Positions 46,838 through 56,757 of a stretch of 64,000 bases of DNA are shown here, piece after piece. The DNA is from DASZIT01 sp963709665 (lineage in GTDB: Bacteria > Actinomycetota > Acidimicrobiia > Acidimicrobiales > RAAP-2): contig CAVPWU010000003.1 in assembly GCA_963709665.1 (NCBI GenBank), positions 124,001-188,000 of the forward strand, written 5' to 3'. The translations under genes and the position numbers were made by a program. The notes beneath the pieces were generated by a model. It saw nothing but the letters and a program-made list of their open reading frames with translations, made no database searches and had not been told where the DNA came from. The number at the start of each line of letters is the position of its first letter. The first letter of the stretch is position 1.

Positions 46838-49251
46838 CAGTGGCCGGTACCCCCCGGGGTCCGGCGCCGGCTGGCCACGAAGTACCAGCCCAGCAGGGCC
46901 AGTCCGGCCAGCGCCGGGAGGGCGAAGGCCCACGGCGTCTCCGGGAGGGCGTTGGGCGGCTGGATCATCTGGAACCCGTTGCCGCTCGGCGAGCTGAACA
47001 CCTGGGAGTCGAAGGTGTCGAGGCCGGTCTGGGCGGCGTAGCCGATGTGGCCCTGCCCGTCGAGGCCCCCGCAGACCGTCCCGGCCGGGAGGGTGATGTC
47101 CTTGGACGTCCCGGCACAGCTGGACACGTCGAACAGGTCCTCCATGGTCCGGAGCCAGCTGTAGTGGTTGAAGTACTCGGCGTCCTTGGTGCCCGGCGTG
47201 ATGTAGGGGCTGATCAGCACGCTGCCGGTGTCACCGCCGCCGGGCGTGGCGTCGGTGGCGTCGTACAGCGGGTCCGCCGTCTGGCCGGCGGTCAGGTAGC
47301 CGGGGGCGCCCTCGGCGGAGAGGGTCACGCCGGACACCGTCCCGGTCGGCGACACCGGCGAGCCGGAGGCGTTGACCAGCTGGAACGACCCGCTGACGGT
47401 GGCCCCGCCGCTCGAGGTCGGGTAGAGGGGCCCGTTGTCGGTGACCGCCCCGACGAACGAGTTGGCCGGGATGTTGGTCCCGGTGACGCCCCGGCCGGTG
47501 TCGTCCCCCACGATGGAGTTGTCGGTGATCACGTTGGAGGCCGAGCTTCCGGTGGCGGCGGCGTCGGTGCGGGCGGCGGGCGTGCTGCCCGACCCGCCCC
47601 GGACGATGCCGGCCACGCAGTTGGCCGGTACCCCCGGCGAGGTGCAGACCGGTGGCCGGTCGATGAACGAGTTGTTCCCCGGCCCGGGGTCGAGCTGGTT
47701 GCCCGACCCGTCGGTGCTGAGGGTGGAGTTGGGGCCGAAGGGCTCGTCGTGGACGGTGGTGCCGTCGATGGTCTCCCCGGCGGCGTCGGCGGCGATGCCG
47801 TAGGCGCCGTAGATGGAGTCCGCCCCGGGGGCGGTGGTCCCCGCCGACCCGAAGGTCGGGGCGTCGGCCGGCGGGCTGCTCTGCGGGGAGGTGGTGCCCT
47901 GGCCGTCAGGTCCGGAGGTGAGGACGTTGTTGAAGCTGTTCCCCGAGTAGGTGAAGGACGGCTCACCCTCGTCGAAGGTGATGTCGATCAGCCCGTGGGC
48001 GTAGGCCGTCGAGTCCTCGATCAGCGGGACGTAGTAGGCGAGGAACAGGTCGGAGGCGTACAGGCCGCCGGTGTAGTTCCGTGGGGCGGTGGCCTCCGGG
48101 TCGAACGACGGCAGGCCCGTCGGGTGGTAGATCGGGTCGCTGAGGTTCACCGTGCCGTCCGGGTTGGTGCCGAAGGCGCCCGACAGGTTGTTGCCCTTGC
48201 AGGTGGTGTCGTGGGCGTCGCTGCAGTTGTCGGGGGTGATCCAGCTGAAGGCGGGGACCGTGTTGTTCTGCAGGTCCTGGACCAGCCCGTGGGTCGGGCT
48301 GTCGAGGTTGGCGATGTGGTTGGCGTCACAGTTGGTGCCGGTGGCCGGCTCGGTGAGGGCCGGCCCTCCGACCCCGGTCAGCGACTCGAACCACGGGAAC
48401 GGGAAGTGCTTGGCCACGTAGGCGTCCGAGTACTCCGGGTTGTTGGTGGTCCCGGTGCCGGCCTCGAGGGAGGCCGAGGTGTAGGACGAGGTGTCCTGCT
48501 TGCCGTCGGGACCGGTCGGGTAGCCGGCGGCCCCGCTGAGGGCGGTGGGGTTGGTCACCGGGTTGGCGGTGGTGGAGCCGGGGGCACCGCAGGGGGCGTC
48601 CTCGCGGCCGGGGACGCTGTCGTTCACGAAGGTGGTGGAACCGATGGGCTGGGCACCGCCGAGGTCCTGGGCATAGCCCTTCCAGCTCACGCCGGCCAGG
48701 TTGAACTGGTCGAAGAGCGTGGGGGTGTCGGTGGGGTAGGTGCAGCCGTTGGTGTTGGTCGCCGTGGTGCCGAGGGGGGCGTTGGCGCCCTGGCCCGAGA
48801 GGACCTGGCCGTAGTTCCAGTTGGGGGAGTCGGCCCCCACCGAGCCGGTGGTGACGATGGTGGAGTCGGAGCCGAACTGGGTGTTGTAGTTGCTGCAGTC
48901 CTCCTGGGAGTCCTCCTCCGGGGCCTGCCCGGAGGCCAGGGCGATGTAGTTGTCCATGCTGGAGTGGCCGGTCCCGTAGTAGTTGGTCAGCTCCACGCCC
49001 TCCGACGGCAGCGTCTGCCACAGGTAGGAGTTGCTGTTGAGGCCGGTGAAGGTCTCGTCGAACGACTTGTTCTCGAGGATGATCAGCCACACGTGCTGGA
49101 TCGAACCCGGCGCCAGCCCGGTGCTGTCGGCGCTGGCCGTCCCACCGCTGAGCACCGGCCCGACGGCGCAGGCGGCCACCAGTCCGATGGCCCCGGCAAT
49201 CCGGAACAGCAGCGACGCCTTGCGTCGACGACCACCCGCGTGCGCTTGCAT
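46837..49251 (-). CDS. membrane-anchored phosphoesterase (phospholipase C/acid phosphatase family)
   Basis: 804 residues from ATG 49251; AGGAGG is 7 bases upstream. A twin-basic signal region (GGRRRKASLLFRIAGAIGLV, cleavage after TASA) leads to the PF04185 fold: HVWLIILENKSFDETFTG, NYYGTGHSSMDNYIALASGQ, SWKGYAQDLGG, AFSWITPDNCSDAHD, LIDITFDEGEPSFTYS. A long Thr/Ser/Gly-rich segment with several PxxG stretches is inserted in the middle. One C-terminal helix (PWAFALPALAGLALLGWYFV) and basic tail anchor it. Hydrolyses phosphate or phospholipid outside the cell. First gene of a three-gene unit. Confidence 0.9.
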   Translation of the reverse strand: MQAHAGGRRRKASLLFRIAGAIGLVAACAVGPVLSGGTASADSTGLAPGSIQHVWLIILENKSFDETFTGLNSNSYLWQTLPSEGVELTNYYGTGHSSMDNYIALASGQAPEEDSQEDCSNYNTQFGSDSTIVTTGSVGADSPNWNYGQVLSGQGANAPLGTTATNTNGCTYPTDTPTLFDQFNLAGVSWKGYAQDLGGAQPIGSTTFVNDSVPGREDAPCGAPGSTTANPVTNPTALSGAAGYPTGPDGKQDTSSYTSASLEAGTGTTNNPEYSDAYVAKHFPFPWFESLTGVGGPALTEPATGTNCDANHIANLDSPTHGLVQDLQNNTVPAFSWITPDNCSDAHDTTCKGNNLSGAFGTNPDGTVNLSDPIYHPTGLPSFDPEATAPRNYTGGLYASDLFLAYYVPLIEDSTAYAHGLIDITFDEGEPSFTYSGNSFNNVLTSGPDGQGTTSPQSSPPADAPTFGSAGTTAPGADSIYGAYGIAADAAGETIDGTTVHDEPFGPNSTLSTDGSGNQLDPGPGNNSFIDRPPVCTSPGVPANCVAGIVRGGSGSTPAARTDAAATGSSASNVITDNSIVGDDTGRGVTGTNIPANSFVGAVTDNGPLYPTSSGGATVSGSFQLVNASGSPVSPTGTVSGVTLSAEGAPGYLTAGQTADPLYDATDATPGGGDTGSVLISPYITPGTKDAEYFNHYSWLRTMEDLFDVSSCAGTSKDITLPAGTVCGGLDGQGHIGYAAQTGLDTFDSQVFSSPSGNGFQMIQPPNALPETPWAFALPALAGLALLGWYFVASRRRTPGGTGH

Positions 49252-49623
49252 CAACAGTCCTCCTGGAATCGGCCCCAGTGCGGTTGTACCGGTCCACCCC
49301 GACGGATGTCCACGGCGATTCGCAGAAGTTAAGGCCTCTGACCAGGACTTTTCCCGCCGTCACCCAATGATTACCCTGTGGTCACGGCGAGTTGACCAAG
49401 GCGCCACACAACCGTTACCCGGGATGACCGCCCCGGGTGTCCGGCCGACCCTGTCCAGTCACCGCGGCGGGTGGCGCTTCGCCCGGCGACGCGAGGTCCC
49501 TCCTGTTGGAGGGCGCGCCCGGGCGGTCGGGCGAGGGAGGCGGTCGCCGCCGGAGGCCGGGGTGGGCCGACCCGGGGTGGGCCGACCCGGGGTGGTGCCG
49601 GCGGATGTGGTGCCGGCCGGAGT
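49252..49623. other. 372-bp intergenic region with 15-bp tandem repeats
   Basis: GGGGTGGGCCGACCC occurs at 49559-49573 and 49574-49588, with a partial third at 49589. The part next to the phosphoesterase start (49252-49430) is less GC-rich and probably holds its promoter. No gene seen. Confidence 0.6.
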
Positions 49624-49887
49624 TCAGTCCCGCCCGGCGCGGCGGGCCCGCCGGCGGCGGTGGCGCCGCAGCACGCCGAGGCCCAGCCACACCAACGCCC
49701 CGAAGACCGCCGACACGATGATGAGCAGCCACACCGGCCAGCTGAAGCTCCAGGTGAGGAACTTCACCCGGATCTGCTCGGTGTTCTGGATCATGAACAC
49801 CACCAGGACGGCCGCGCCGACCAGCGTGGCGATCGCCCCTCCGCTCATCCCGCGGGCCCGGCCGCCCCCGCTGTCGTTCTCGGCCAT
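49624..49887 (-). CDS. LapA-like small membrane protein (DUF1049)
   Basis: 87 residues from ATG 49887, with GGGAGG upstream. Two membrane helices (GGAIATLVGAAVLVVFMIQN and WPVWLLIIVSAVFGALVWLG) flank the conserved NTEQIRVKFLTWSFSWP segment, followed by a strongly basic tail. DUF1049/LapA proteins assist lipopolysaccharide regulation in proteobacteria; in actinobacteria the role is unknown. Located just downstream of the FUSC gene on the same strand. Confidence 0.85.
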   Translation of the reverse strand: MAENDSGGGRARGMSGGAIATLVGAAVLVVFMIQNTEQIRVKFLTWSFSWPVWLLIIVSAVFGALVWLGLGVLRRHRRRRARRAGRD

Positions 49888-49994
49888 CGTCGGCCTCCCT
49901 CCCCGTCGGGCATCTGGTGGTGCGGGCAACCCGTCGGGGTCGCCGGGACGATCGTGCCACACCCGGTCAGCCGGGGGGAGCATGGCGGCCGGGG

Positions 49995-52231
49995 TCAGAC
50001 CCCCCGCCGGCGACCCCGGGCGAACAGCCCGGCCGAGTCGGCCAGGTCGGCCTGCCAGCCGTGCTGGGTGGCCAGCAGCTCGTCGGCCCAGACCATCCGG
50101 AGGACGACCTGCAGGCGGTCGCCGCGGCGGGCGGCCCGGGCGTCGTCGAACGCCGCCCGCAGGACGTCGTCGAGCGTCCCGTCCAGGACCGGTGGGGGGT
50201 CGAGGGGCGGTCCGTGGCCGGCCAGGTCGGCGGCGAACCGCTCGTACCACCGGACGTTGTCGGCGTAGGCGTCCCGCAGCACGGCTCCGGCCACCGCCAC
50301 CGACTCGAGCTCCGGCCGCTCGGCGTCCACCGGCACCCTCGGCAGCTGGGCCAGGGTGTACGCCGCCAGCCGGATCCGGTTGGACCCGGTGGCCAGGTGG
50401 GCCAGGGTCTCCACCGGGACCGTCTTGGCCCCCCGCTCGACCAGGAACTGCCGGAAGGCGTCGTCGAGACGGAGGTAGGCGCGGTGGGACTCCCGCTGGG
50501 CCGCCTCGGTGTCCACCGGGTGGGTCGAGATGGTCAGCCGCTGCACGGCGGCGGCCAGGTAGTCGGAGCTGGTGGTGAAGGCGTCGGCCAGGGCCCGGCC
50601 CAGCGCCGCCGTCGCCCCCCGGGGCCAGAACAGCAGCCCGACCACCACGCTCACCGCGCAGCCCAGGGCGATGTCCTCGATCCGGGTCAGCCCCACCTTC
50701 CACCCCTCGGGGTCGATGATGTTGAACAGCACCACCACCATGACGGTGAAGCCGGCCTGGCCGGCGGTGAAGGAGATCATGGACGGGGCGGCCCCGGCCA
50801 CCAGGACGGCGACGGGGAGGATGAACCACAAGAGCGTGGTGTGGCCGCCGACCCCGATCATGATCAGGGCGCCGATGACGAACCCGAGGGTGGTGCCGGC
50901 GATGGCCCGGGCGGCGGTGGCCCCGGTCCCCAGGGCGTTGGAGCGCAGCACCGACAGGGCGCCCAGCACCACCCAGAAGCCGTGCTCCACGTCGGTGACC
51001 TCCACCACCGCCACCGCGGCGGCCAGGCCGGCCGCCCCCCGGAGGCTGTTCCGGAACCACACCGAGCGGAAGGAGAGGTGGGAGGTCAGCCGGGGCCAGA
51101 CCAGGCGCGGCTCCGGCGTGGCCGACGGGCCCAGGCGCCGGTCCCCCACCGCCTGGGCCCCGGAGGCCTCCAGCGTGGAGTCGGCCACCATCTCGGCGGT
51201 GAGGCCCATGGTCCGGGCCCGGAAGCTGGGATCGAGCCGGGGTCGGTCCCCGCCCCCGTCCGGCGTCCCCTCCGGCTCCGCCTCCGGATCCACCAGCACC
51301 GAGAGCTCGCACGCCAGCTCGGCGGCGATCAGGCCGTCGAGGCGCTCCGTCGAGGCGCGCACGGTGTCGACCAGCGTCGGGTCGTCCACCGGGTGTCCGC
51401 TGGCGTCGCAGACCAGTGCCGAGCAGTGCCGCAGGGTGGCGGCCACCCCCGCCACCACCTCCCGCACCGGGCCGGGGTCGGGGGTGGCCGCCGGGTCCCC
51501 GGTGAGGGCGGCGTTGTCGGCCACCCACTCCACCCGGCCCACCAGCTTGGACAGGGCGACCGCCGTCCCGGTGGCGGCCAACGGCGGGTAGGGGGTGGCC
51601 TGGAACTGGGCCCGGAGGCCGGTGACTTCGGCGGTCATGGCCGCCTCGGCGGCCGGGTCGTGACCCCCCTCGGCCCGTACCAGCGCCAGGTCGGCCACGG
51701 CGGACAGGGCGGAGGCGATCCGTCGCCGGAGATCGTCGTGCCAGGCGGCCGGCCACACCAGCAGGCAGGTGGGGACGGCGAAGGCGGCGGCGATGGCCCA
51801 GCCCAGCAGGCGGGGCCCGATGGCCGAGGTGGGCTGGGCGACCGCCACCGGGAGCACGAAGGTGAGGAGGGCGGCCGTGGTGGCGGCCGCCGCCGCCGGG
51901 GAGGCGATGCCGGCGAACAGCAGCACGAACCCGACCACCGCCATCCCCACCACGGCGGCCGCCTCGTGGGTCGAGGCCACCGTGCCGAGGGTGATGAGCA
52001 CCGCCCCGACGGCCACCAGCACGGCGTAGGCGCGCAGGCGGGCGGGGGCCGGCCGCGGAAGTCGACGAAGAGCATGAGGGCGAACGACCCGAAGGAGGCG
52101 AACAGGCCGACCTGCCCGTCGGTGAAGGCCTGGTGCGCCACCGCGAAGGCCAGGGGCATGACCACCGCCGCCCGGACCGAGCGCTTGATGGCGGCCAGGC
52201 GCGGGTCCTTCCTCCGGACCCAGTCGACCAC
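49995..52231 (-). CDS. FUSC-family inner-membrane transporter (one-base frameshift near the N-terminus)
   Basis: GTG 52231 gives VVDWVRRKDPRLAAIKRSVR, AAVVMPLAFAVAHQAF, GLFASFGSFALMLFVDFRG in the first frame. A missing base near 52045-52054 shifts to LRAYAVLVAVGAVLITLGTV and the rest. Two membrane bundles (about 20-180 and 390-540) with GFWVVLGALSVLRSNALGTG in the second FUSC_2 domain are typical of aromatic-acid or fusaric-acid efflux proteins. Cytosolic helical regions separate and follow them. Repaired length is about 745 residues. LapA is encoded downstream. Confidence 0.82.
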
Positions 52232-52442
52232 CGGGGCCCACGGGCGGCGGGCGCGGCGGGCCGGCCGGGGCGGAGTCCACGGTCACCGTCGGGGCGCCGC
52301 GGGTCCCGGGAGCCGGGCCGACCGGCGGGCGTCTGGCATTCCGCCGCCGAACCTACTCCCCCGGTCGACGGCAACCAAGGGTTGGCAGAACCGGGTGTCA
52401 GGTGCAAGGGTGCTGCCAGGACGACGACGGGAGGCCGGCGCC

Positions 52443-52955
52443 ATGAACCCCGAACTGTTGGTGGACGCCTTCGAGCGGGTCCGGGACGCCGTGCACCCGG
52501 CCGTCAACGGCCTCACCCCCGAGGAGCTGACCTACCGCCTGGACGGCGAGGCCAACTCCATCGCCTGGCTGGTGTGGCACCTCACCCGCATCCAGGACGA
52601 CCACGTGTCGGCGCTGGCCGGCACCGAGCAGGTCTGGACGGCGGGCGGCTGGGCCGACCGCTTCGACCTCCCCCTCGACGTCGGGGACACCGGCTACGGC
52701 CACGACGCCGAGACGGTCGGGCGGGTCCGGGCCGACGCCCGGTCCCTGCTCGACTACTTCGAGGACGTCCACGCCTCGACGGTGGCCTACGTCCGCACCC
52801 TCACCGACGAGGACCTGGTCCGGGTGGTCGACCGGCGGTGGGACCCGCCGGTGACCCTCAGCGTCCGACTGGTCAGCGTCCTGGCCGACGACCTCCAGCA
52901 CGTCGGCCAGGCCGCCTACGTGCGGGGCGTGGTGCAGCGCCTGGGCGACGACTGA
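52443..52955 (+). CDS. DinB/DUF664 family protein (mycothiol-dependent-like)
   Basis: 170 residues from ATG 52443. Four-helix DinB fold; metal-binding His in LVWHLTRIQDDH and in ADDLQHVGQAAYVRG, with N-terminal LVDAFERVRDAVHPAVNGLT. Actinobacterial members include mycothiol maleylpyruvate isomerase relatives and thiol S-transferases, consistent with a mycothiol-making organism. Complete, single gene between FUSC and the broken MFS gene. Confidence 0.87.
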   Translation: MNPELLVDAFERVRDAVHPAVNGLTPEELTYRLDGEANSIAWLVWHLTRIQDDHVSALAGTEQVWTAGGWADRFDLPLDVGDTGYGHDAETVGRVRADARSLLDYFEDVHASTVAYVRTLTDEDLVRVVDRRWDPPVTLSVRLVSVLADDLQHVGQAAYVRGVVQRLGDD

Positions 52956-52998
52956 CCCACCCCGGGCCCCGGTCCCGGTCCCGGTCCCGGGACCCGGG

Positions 52999-54506
52999 TC
53001 AGAGGACCTCGCCCAGGGCCTCCACGGCGATGTCGGACACCGACTCCCGGGCGGCCCGGGGGTTGGCGGTGATCAGGACCCCGGCCAACAGGGCCCCGAG
53101 GGCCAACGACCCCGCCGCCCACCAGCTGGCGGTGGCGAAGCCGTGGACGGTGGCGTCGGCCACCGAGCCGGCACCGCCGTGGTGGGTCACCAGGTAGGCG
53201 GCGGTGGCGCTGGCGGCCACGGTGTTGAGCAGGGCGGTGCCGATGGAGGCCCCCACCTGCTGGGAGGTGTTGGTGGTGGCGGAGGTGACCCCGACGTCAC
53301 CCGGCTCGGCGTTGTTGGTGGCGGTGCTGACGCACGGCACGATGGCCAGGCCGAGCCCGAAGCCGAGGAGGAGCTCGGTGGGCAGCACCGAGGAGGCGTA
53401 GGAGGCGCCCGGGGTCAGCCGGGTCAGGAGGGCCATGCCGACGGCGGCGATCAGCAGGCCGGGGACGACCAGGGCCCGGGTGGGCACCCGGGCCATCAGC
53501 CGGCTGGCCACCTGGGTGGCGGCCAGCCCGTTCATCGCCAGTCAGGGGGAGGAAGGCCACCCCGGTGACCAACGGCGAGTAGCCGTCCACCGTCTGGAGC
53601 AGGTAGGTGAGGAACAGGAAGGTCCCGAACATCCCCAGCGACGAGAGGATGATGGTCAGGAACGACCCGCCCCGGTTGCGGTTGGTCAGCACCCGGAGGG
53701 GCAGCAGGGGGTTCTTCGACCGGGCCTGCACCACCACGAAGAGGGCCGAGCAGGATCACCGCCACGCGCCAAGGGGCCGAGGACGTGGGCCGAGTGCCAC
53801 CCGTCGGTCCCGGCGGTGCCCAGGGCGTAGACCAGGGCCACCAGGCCGCCGCACCCGAGGATCACCCCGGGGATGTCGAGGCGGACGCCGGGGTGGGCCA
53901 CCTGCGGTGGGGATCACCGACGTGGCCCCCACCACCACCACGGCGGCGATCGGCAGGTTGACGAGCAGGCACCACCGCCAGTCGAGGTACTGGGTGAGCA
54001 GGCCGCCCAGGATGAGGCCGAAGGCCGCCCCGCCGATGGCGATGGTGGCGTAGATCCCGAAGGCGCGGCCCCGCTCCCGGGGCTCGGTGAAGGTGGAGGT
54101 GAGCAGCGACAGCACCGACGGGGCCAGCAGGGCGGCGAACAGGCCCTGGAGGGCACGGGCGCCGATCAGCATCCCGGTGTTCTGGGCGGCGCCCCCCAGG
54201 GCGGAGGCCACCGCGAAGCCGACCACCCCGGCGATCAGCGTCCGCTTGGGGCCGAACATGTCGCTGAGCCGGCCCCCCAGCAGCAGCATGCCGCCGAACC
54301 CGAGGGTGTAGGCGGTCACCACCCACTGGCGGTCGACGTTGGCGAAGCCCAGCGAGCGCTGGGCCGAGGGGAGGGCGATGATCATGATGGTGGTGTCGAG
54401 CACCACCATCACCTGGGCGCTGGCGATCACCACCAGCACCCACCAGTGGTTCCCGACCCTCCGGGCACCGGCGGCGGGGGCGGGCGGCGGAGTCCAGGCG
54501 GGTCAC
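52999..54506 (-). pseudogene. MFS drug exporter (EmrB/QacA-like), at least four frameshifts
   Basis: Pieces in order on the minus strand: MVVLDTTIMIIALPSAQRSL to ATSVIPTAGG (54439-about 53895), LDIPGVILGCGGLVALVYAL (about 53890-53790), VAVILLG (near 53765), VVVQARSKNPLLPLRVLTNR to VAFLPL (53737-about 53555), then MNGLAATQVASRLMARVPTR to the end (53535-52999). Each junction needs removal of about one base. Together they form a 14-helix DHA2 exporter of about 490 residues. The very N-terminus may carry a fifth shift. Most simply a decayed gene; an error-rich assembly patch is the alternative. Confidence 0.82.
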
Positions 54507-54606
54507 CGGTTCCGGCCTCGGAGGACGCGGGGCGTGGGCACCCGATGGATCCTACCGACCCCCTCCCGGGCCCCGGCCCCGCCCACCGGGCCGTGGGGTA
54601 CCGTCG

Positions 54607-55407
54607 ATGGCCATGGACGAGCAGCCGCCCCCCACCCCGCCCGCCGACCTCTTCTCGGTGGCCGGGAAGTCGGTCCTGGTGACCGGGGGCACCCGGGGCA
54701 TCGGCCGGATGATCGCCGCCGGGTTCGTGGCCGCCGGCGCCGACGTGGTCATCACCTCGCGCAAGGCCGAGGCGGTGGAGGCCACCGTCGCCGAGCTGTC
54801 CGCCTACGGGAGCTGCCGGGGACTGCCGAGCGACCTCTCCACCGAGGAGGGCGCCCGGGTCCTGGCCGACCGGGTGGGTGCGGACCGGGACCACCTCGAC
54901 GTGCTGGTCAACAACGCCGGCGCCACCTGGGGGGCGCCCCTGGCCGAGCACGACACCGCCTCGTGGGACCGGGTGCTCAACCTCAATGTCCAGGGCGTCT
55001 TCCACACCACCAAGTTCCTGCTGCCGTTGCTCCGGGCCCGGGCCACCGTCGACGAGCCCTCCCGGGTGATCAACATCGGCTCCATCGACGGCATCCACAC
55101 CCCGGTGCTCGAGTCCTACTCGTACTCGTCGTCCAAGGCCGCCGTCCACCAGCTCACCCGGCACCTGGCCAAGCAGCTGGCGCCGGAGATCACCGTCAAC
55201 GCCGTGGCCCCGGGGCCCTTCGAATCGAAGATGATGGCCGCCACCCTCGAGGCGTTCGGGGACCAGATCGCCGCCTCGGCGCCGCTCCGGCGCATCGGTC
55301 GTCCCGACGACATGGCCGGCATCACCCAGTTCCTCGCCTCGCGGGCCGGGGCCTACCTGACGGGGGCGGTCATCCCGGTGGACGGCGGCATCGCCACCGT
55401 CGGCTGA
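54607..55407 (+). CDS. short-chain dehydrogenase/reductase
   Basis: 266 residues from ATG 54607 (ATG 54613 equally possible). Nucleotide-binding TGGTRGIG (26-33), NNAGATWGAP, and the catalytic Y173-SSS-K177 in ESYSYSSSKAAVHQLTRHLA; C-terminal GAYLTGAVIPVDGG is the classical SDR end. NADP preference suggested by Arg after the glycine motif (TSRKAEA). Function within oxidoreductive metabolism cannot be set. Similar to gluconate/retinol-type dehydrogenases annotated in actinobacterial catabolic regions. Confidence 0.92.
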   Translation: MAMDEQPPPTPPADLFSVAGKSVLVTGGTRGIGRMIAAGFVAAGADVVITSRKAEAVEATVAELSAYGSCRGLPSDLSTEEGARVLADRVGADRDHLDVLVNNAGATWGAPLAEHDTASWDRVLNLNVQGVFHTTKFLLPLLRARATVDEPSRVINIGSIDGIHTPVLESYSYSSSKAAVHQLTRHLAKQLAPEITVNAVAPGPFESKMMAATLEAFGDQIAASAPLRRIGRPDDMAGITQFLASRAGAYLTGAVIPVDGGIATVG

Positions 55408-55571
55408 CGGTCAGCGCGCCGGGCGGTCGGCGGTCGGTCGATGGACCCGCCCGGAGGCCGGGGGTACCCTGACCCCGGGTCGTGCACCGTCCAGAGTCCG
55501 ACGCCGGGGGGCGCCACGGACCGCACGCTCCCTCGCTCACCGGGGCCCTCCCCACCCGAGATCGGACCGCC

Positions 55572-56702
55572 ATGCCGTCACCGCAGCTGATCGAACTGGC
55601 CAAGCGCCTGATCGCCAACATCGAGCTCGACCGGACCGACCTGGGGGACCACGTGTACCGGGGCGACGGCTCCCAGTTCACCGACCCGGCCCGCTTCGCA
55701 CGGGAGCGTGAGGTCCTCTTCCGGCGCAGCCCCCAGGTGTTCGGGTGGGCGGGCGAGGTGGCGGAGCCGGGCGACATCCTGGCCCGGGTGATCGCCGGGG
55801 TGCCGGTGCTGGTCACCCGGGACGAGGACGGGGAGGTGCGGGCATTCCTCAACGCCTGCACCCACCGGGGCATGAGCCTGTGCGACGGCGCCGACCGGGG
55901 CAGACGGCTGACCTGCGGCTACCACGGCTGGACCTACGACCTGGGCGGCCGGCTGGTCGGCCTGCCCCACCGGGAGCGCTTCCCCGGGCTCGACCCGGCG
56001 ATCATGGGGCTGGCGCCGCTCCCGGTGGAGCTCCAGGCCGGGCTGGTGGTGGTCGGGCTCCGCCCCGACGTCGACGTGTCCGGGTTCCTCGACCCCATCG
56101 TGGGCCCCACCGGGTGGATGGGCTACGACACCTACCGGGCCGGCCACCGGGTGGACCTGGTGAAGCAGGCCAACTGGAAGCTGATGGTCGACGTCAACGT
56201 CGAGGCGTACCACGTCCCCTCCCTCCACCGCGAGACGCTGCTGCCCTTTCTGGCCGACCACTGCGCCGTCGACCGGTGGGGCCCCCACACCCGGCTGGTC
56301 GTCCCCTTCAAGGGGCTGGAGACCCTGGCCGACCGCCCGGAGTCCGAGTGGCCCGACCGCATCGACGCGGTGATGGTGACCACCCTCTTCCCGTCGACGG
56401 TGCTGGTCGACCACATGGAGGGCGGCATGATGCTGCAGATCGCCCCCGGCCGCCATCCCGGCGAGACCACCCTGGCCATGATCGAGGCCCGGCCCGGTCC
56501 CGTCGACGAGGGGACCCGCGCCCGGTGCGAGGAGACCATGGCCATCAACCTCAGCGTCCTCGACGTCGAGGACTTCCCGGCCGCCGAGGCGTGCCAGCGG
56601 GGCTACGAGGCGGGTGCCCGCCCGGTGATCGGCGGGGTGGGCGAGTCGCTGATCGGCCACTGGCACGAGACCTGGGACGCCGCCCTCGAGGCGGCCGGGT
56701 AG
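55572..56702 (+). CDS. aromatic-ring-hydroxylating Rieske oxygenase, alpha subunit
   Basis: 376 residues from ATG 55572; a longer frame to 55482 is not like the family. Rieske site: C96-T-H98 and C115-GY-H118 (NACTHRGMSLC; CGYHGW). Catalytic iron ligands H214 and H219 in DVNVEAYHVPSLHRETLLPF, with a distal Asp expected near the end. Typical ring-hydroxylating oxygenase alpha subunit length is about 430, so this one is short. No beta subunit, ferredoxin or reductase gene is adjacent. Confidence 0.88.
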   Translation: MPSPQLIELAKRLIANIELDRTDLGDHVYRGDGSQFTDPARFAREREVLFRRSPQVFGWAGEVAEPGDILARVIAGVPVLVTRDEDGEVRAFLNACTHRGMSLCDGADRGRRLTCGYHGWTYDLGGRLVGLPHRERFPGLDPAIMGLAPLPVELQAGLVVVGLRPDVDVSGFLDPIVGPTGWMGYDTYRAGHRVDLVKQANWKLMVDVNVEAYHVPSLHRETLLPFLADHCAVDRWGPHTRLVVPFKGLETLADRPESEWPDRIDAVMVTTLFPSTVLVDHMEGGMMLQIAPGRHPGETTLAMIEARPGPVDEGTRARCEETMAINLSVLDVEDFPAAEACQRGYEAGARPVIGGVGESLIGHWHETWDAALEAAG

Positions 56703-56757
56703 CCACCGCCACCGTCCGGGCGCACCGTCGGGGTCGCCACTACGCTCCCTTTCCACT

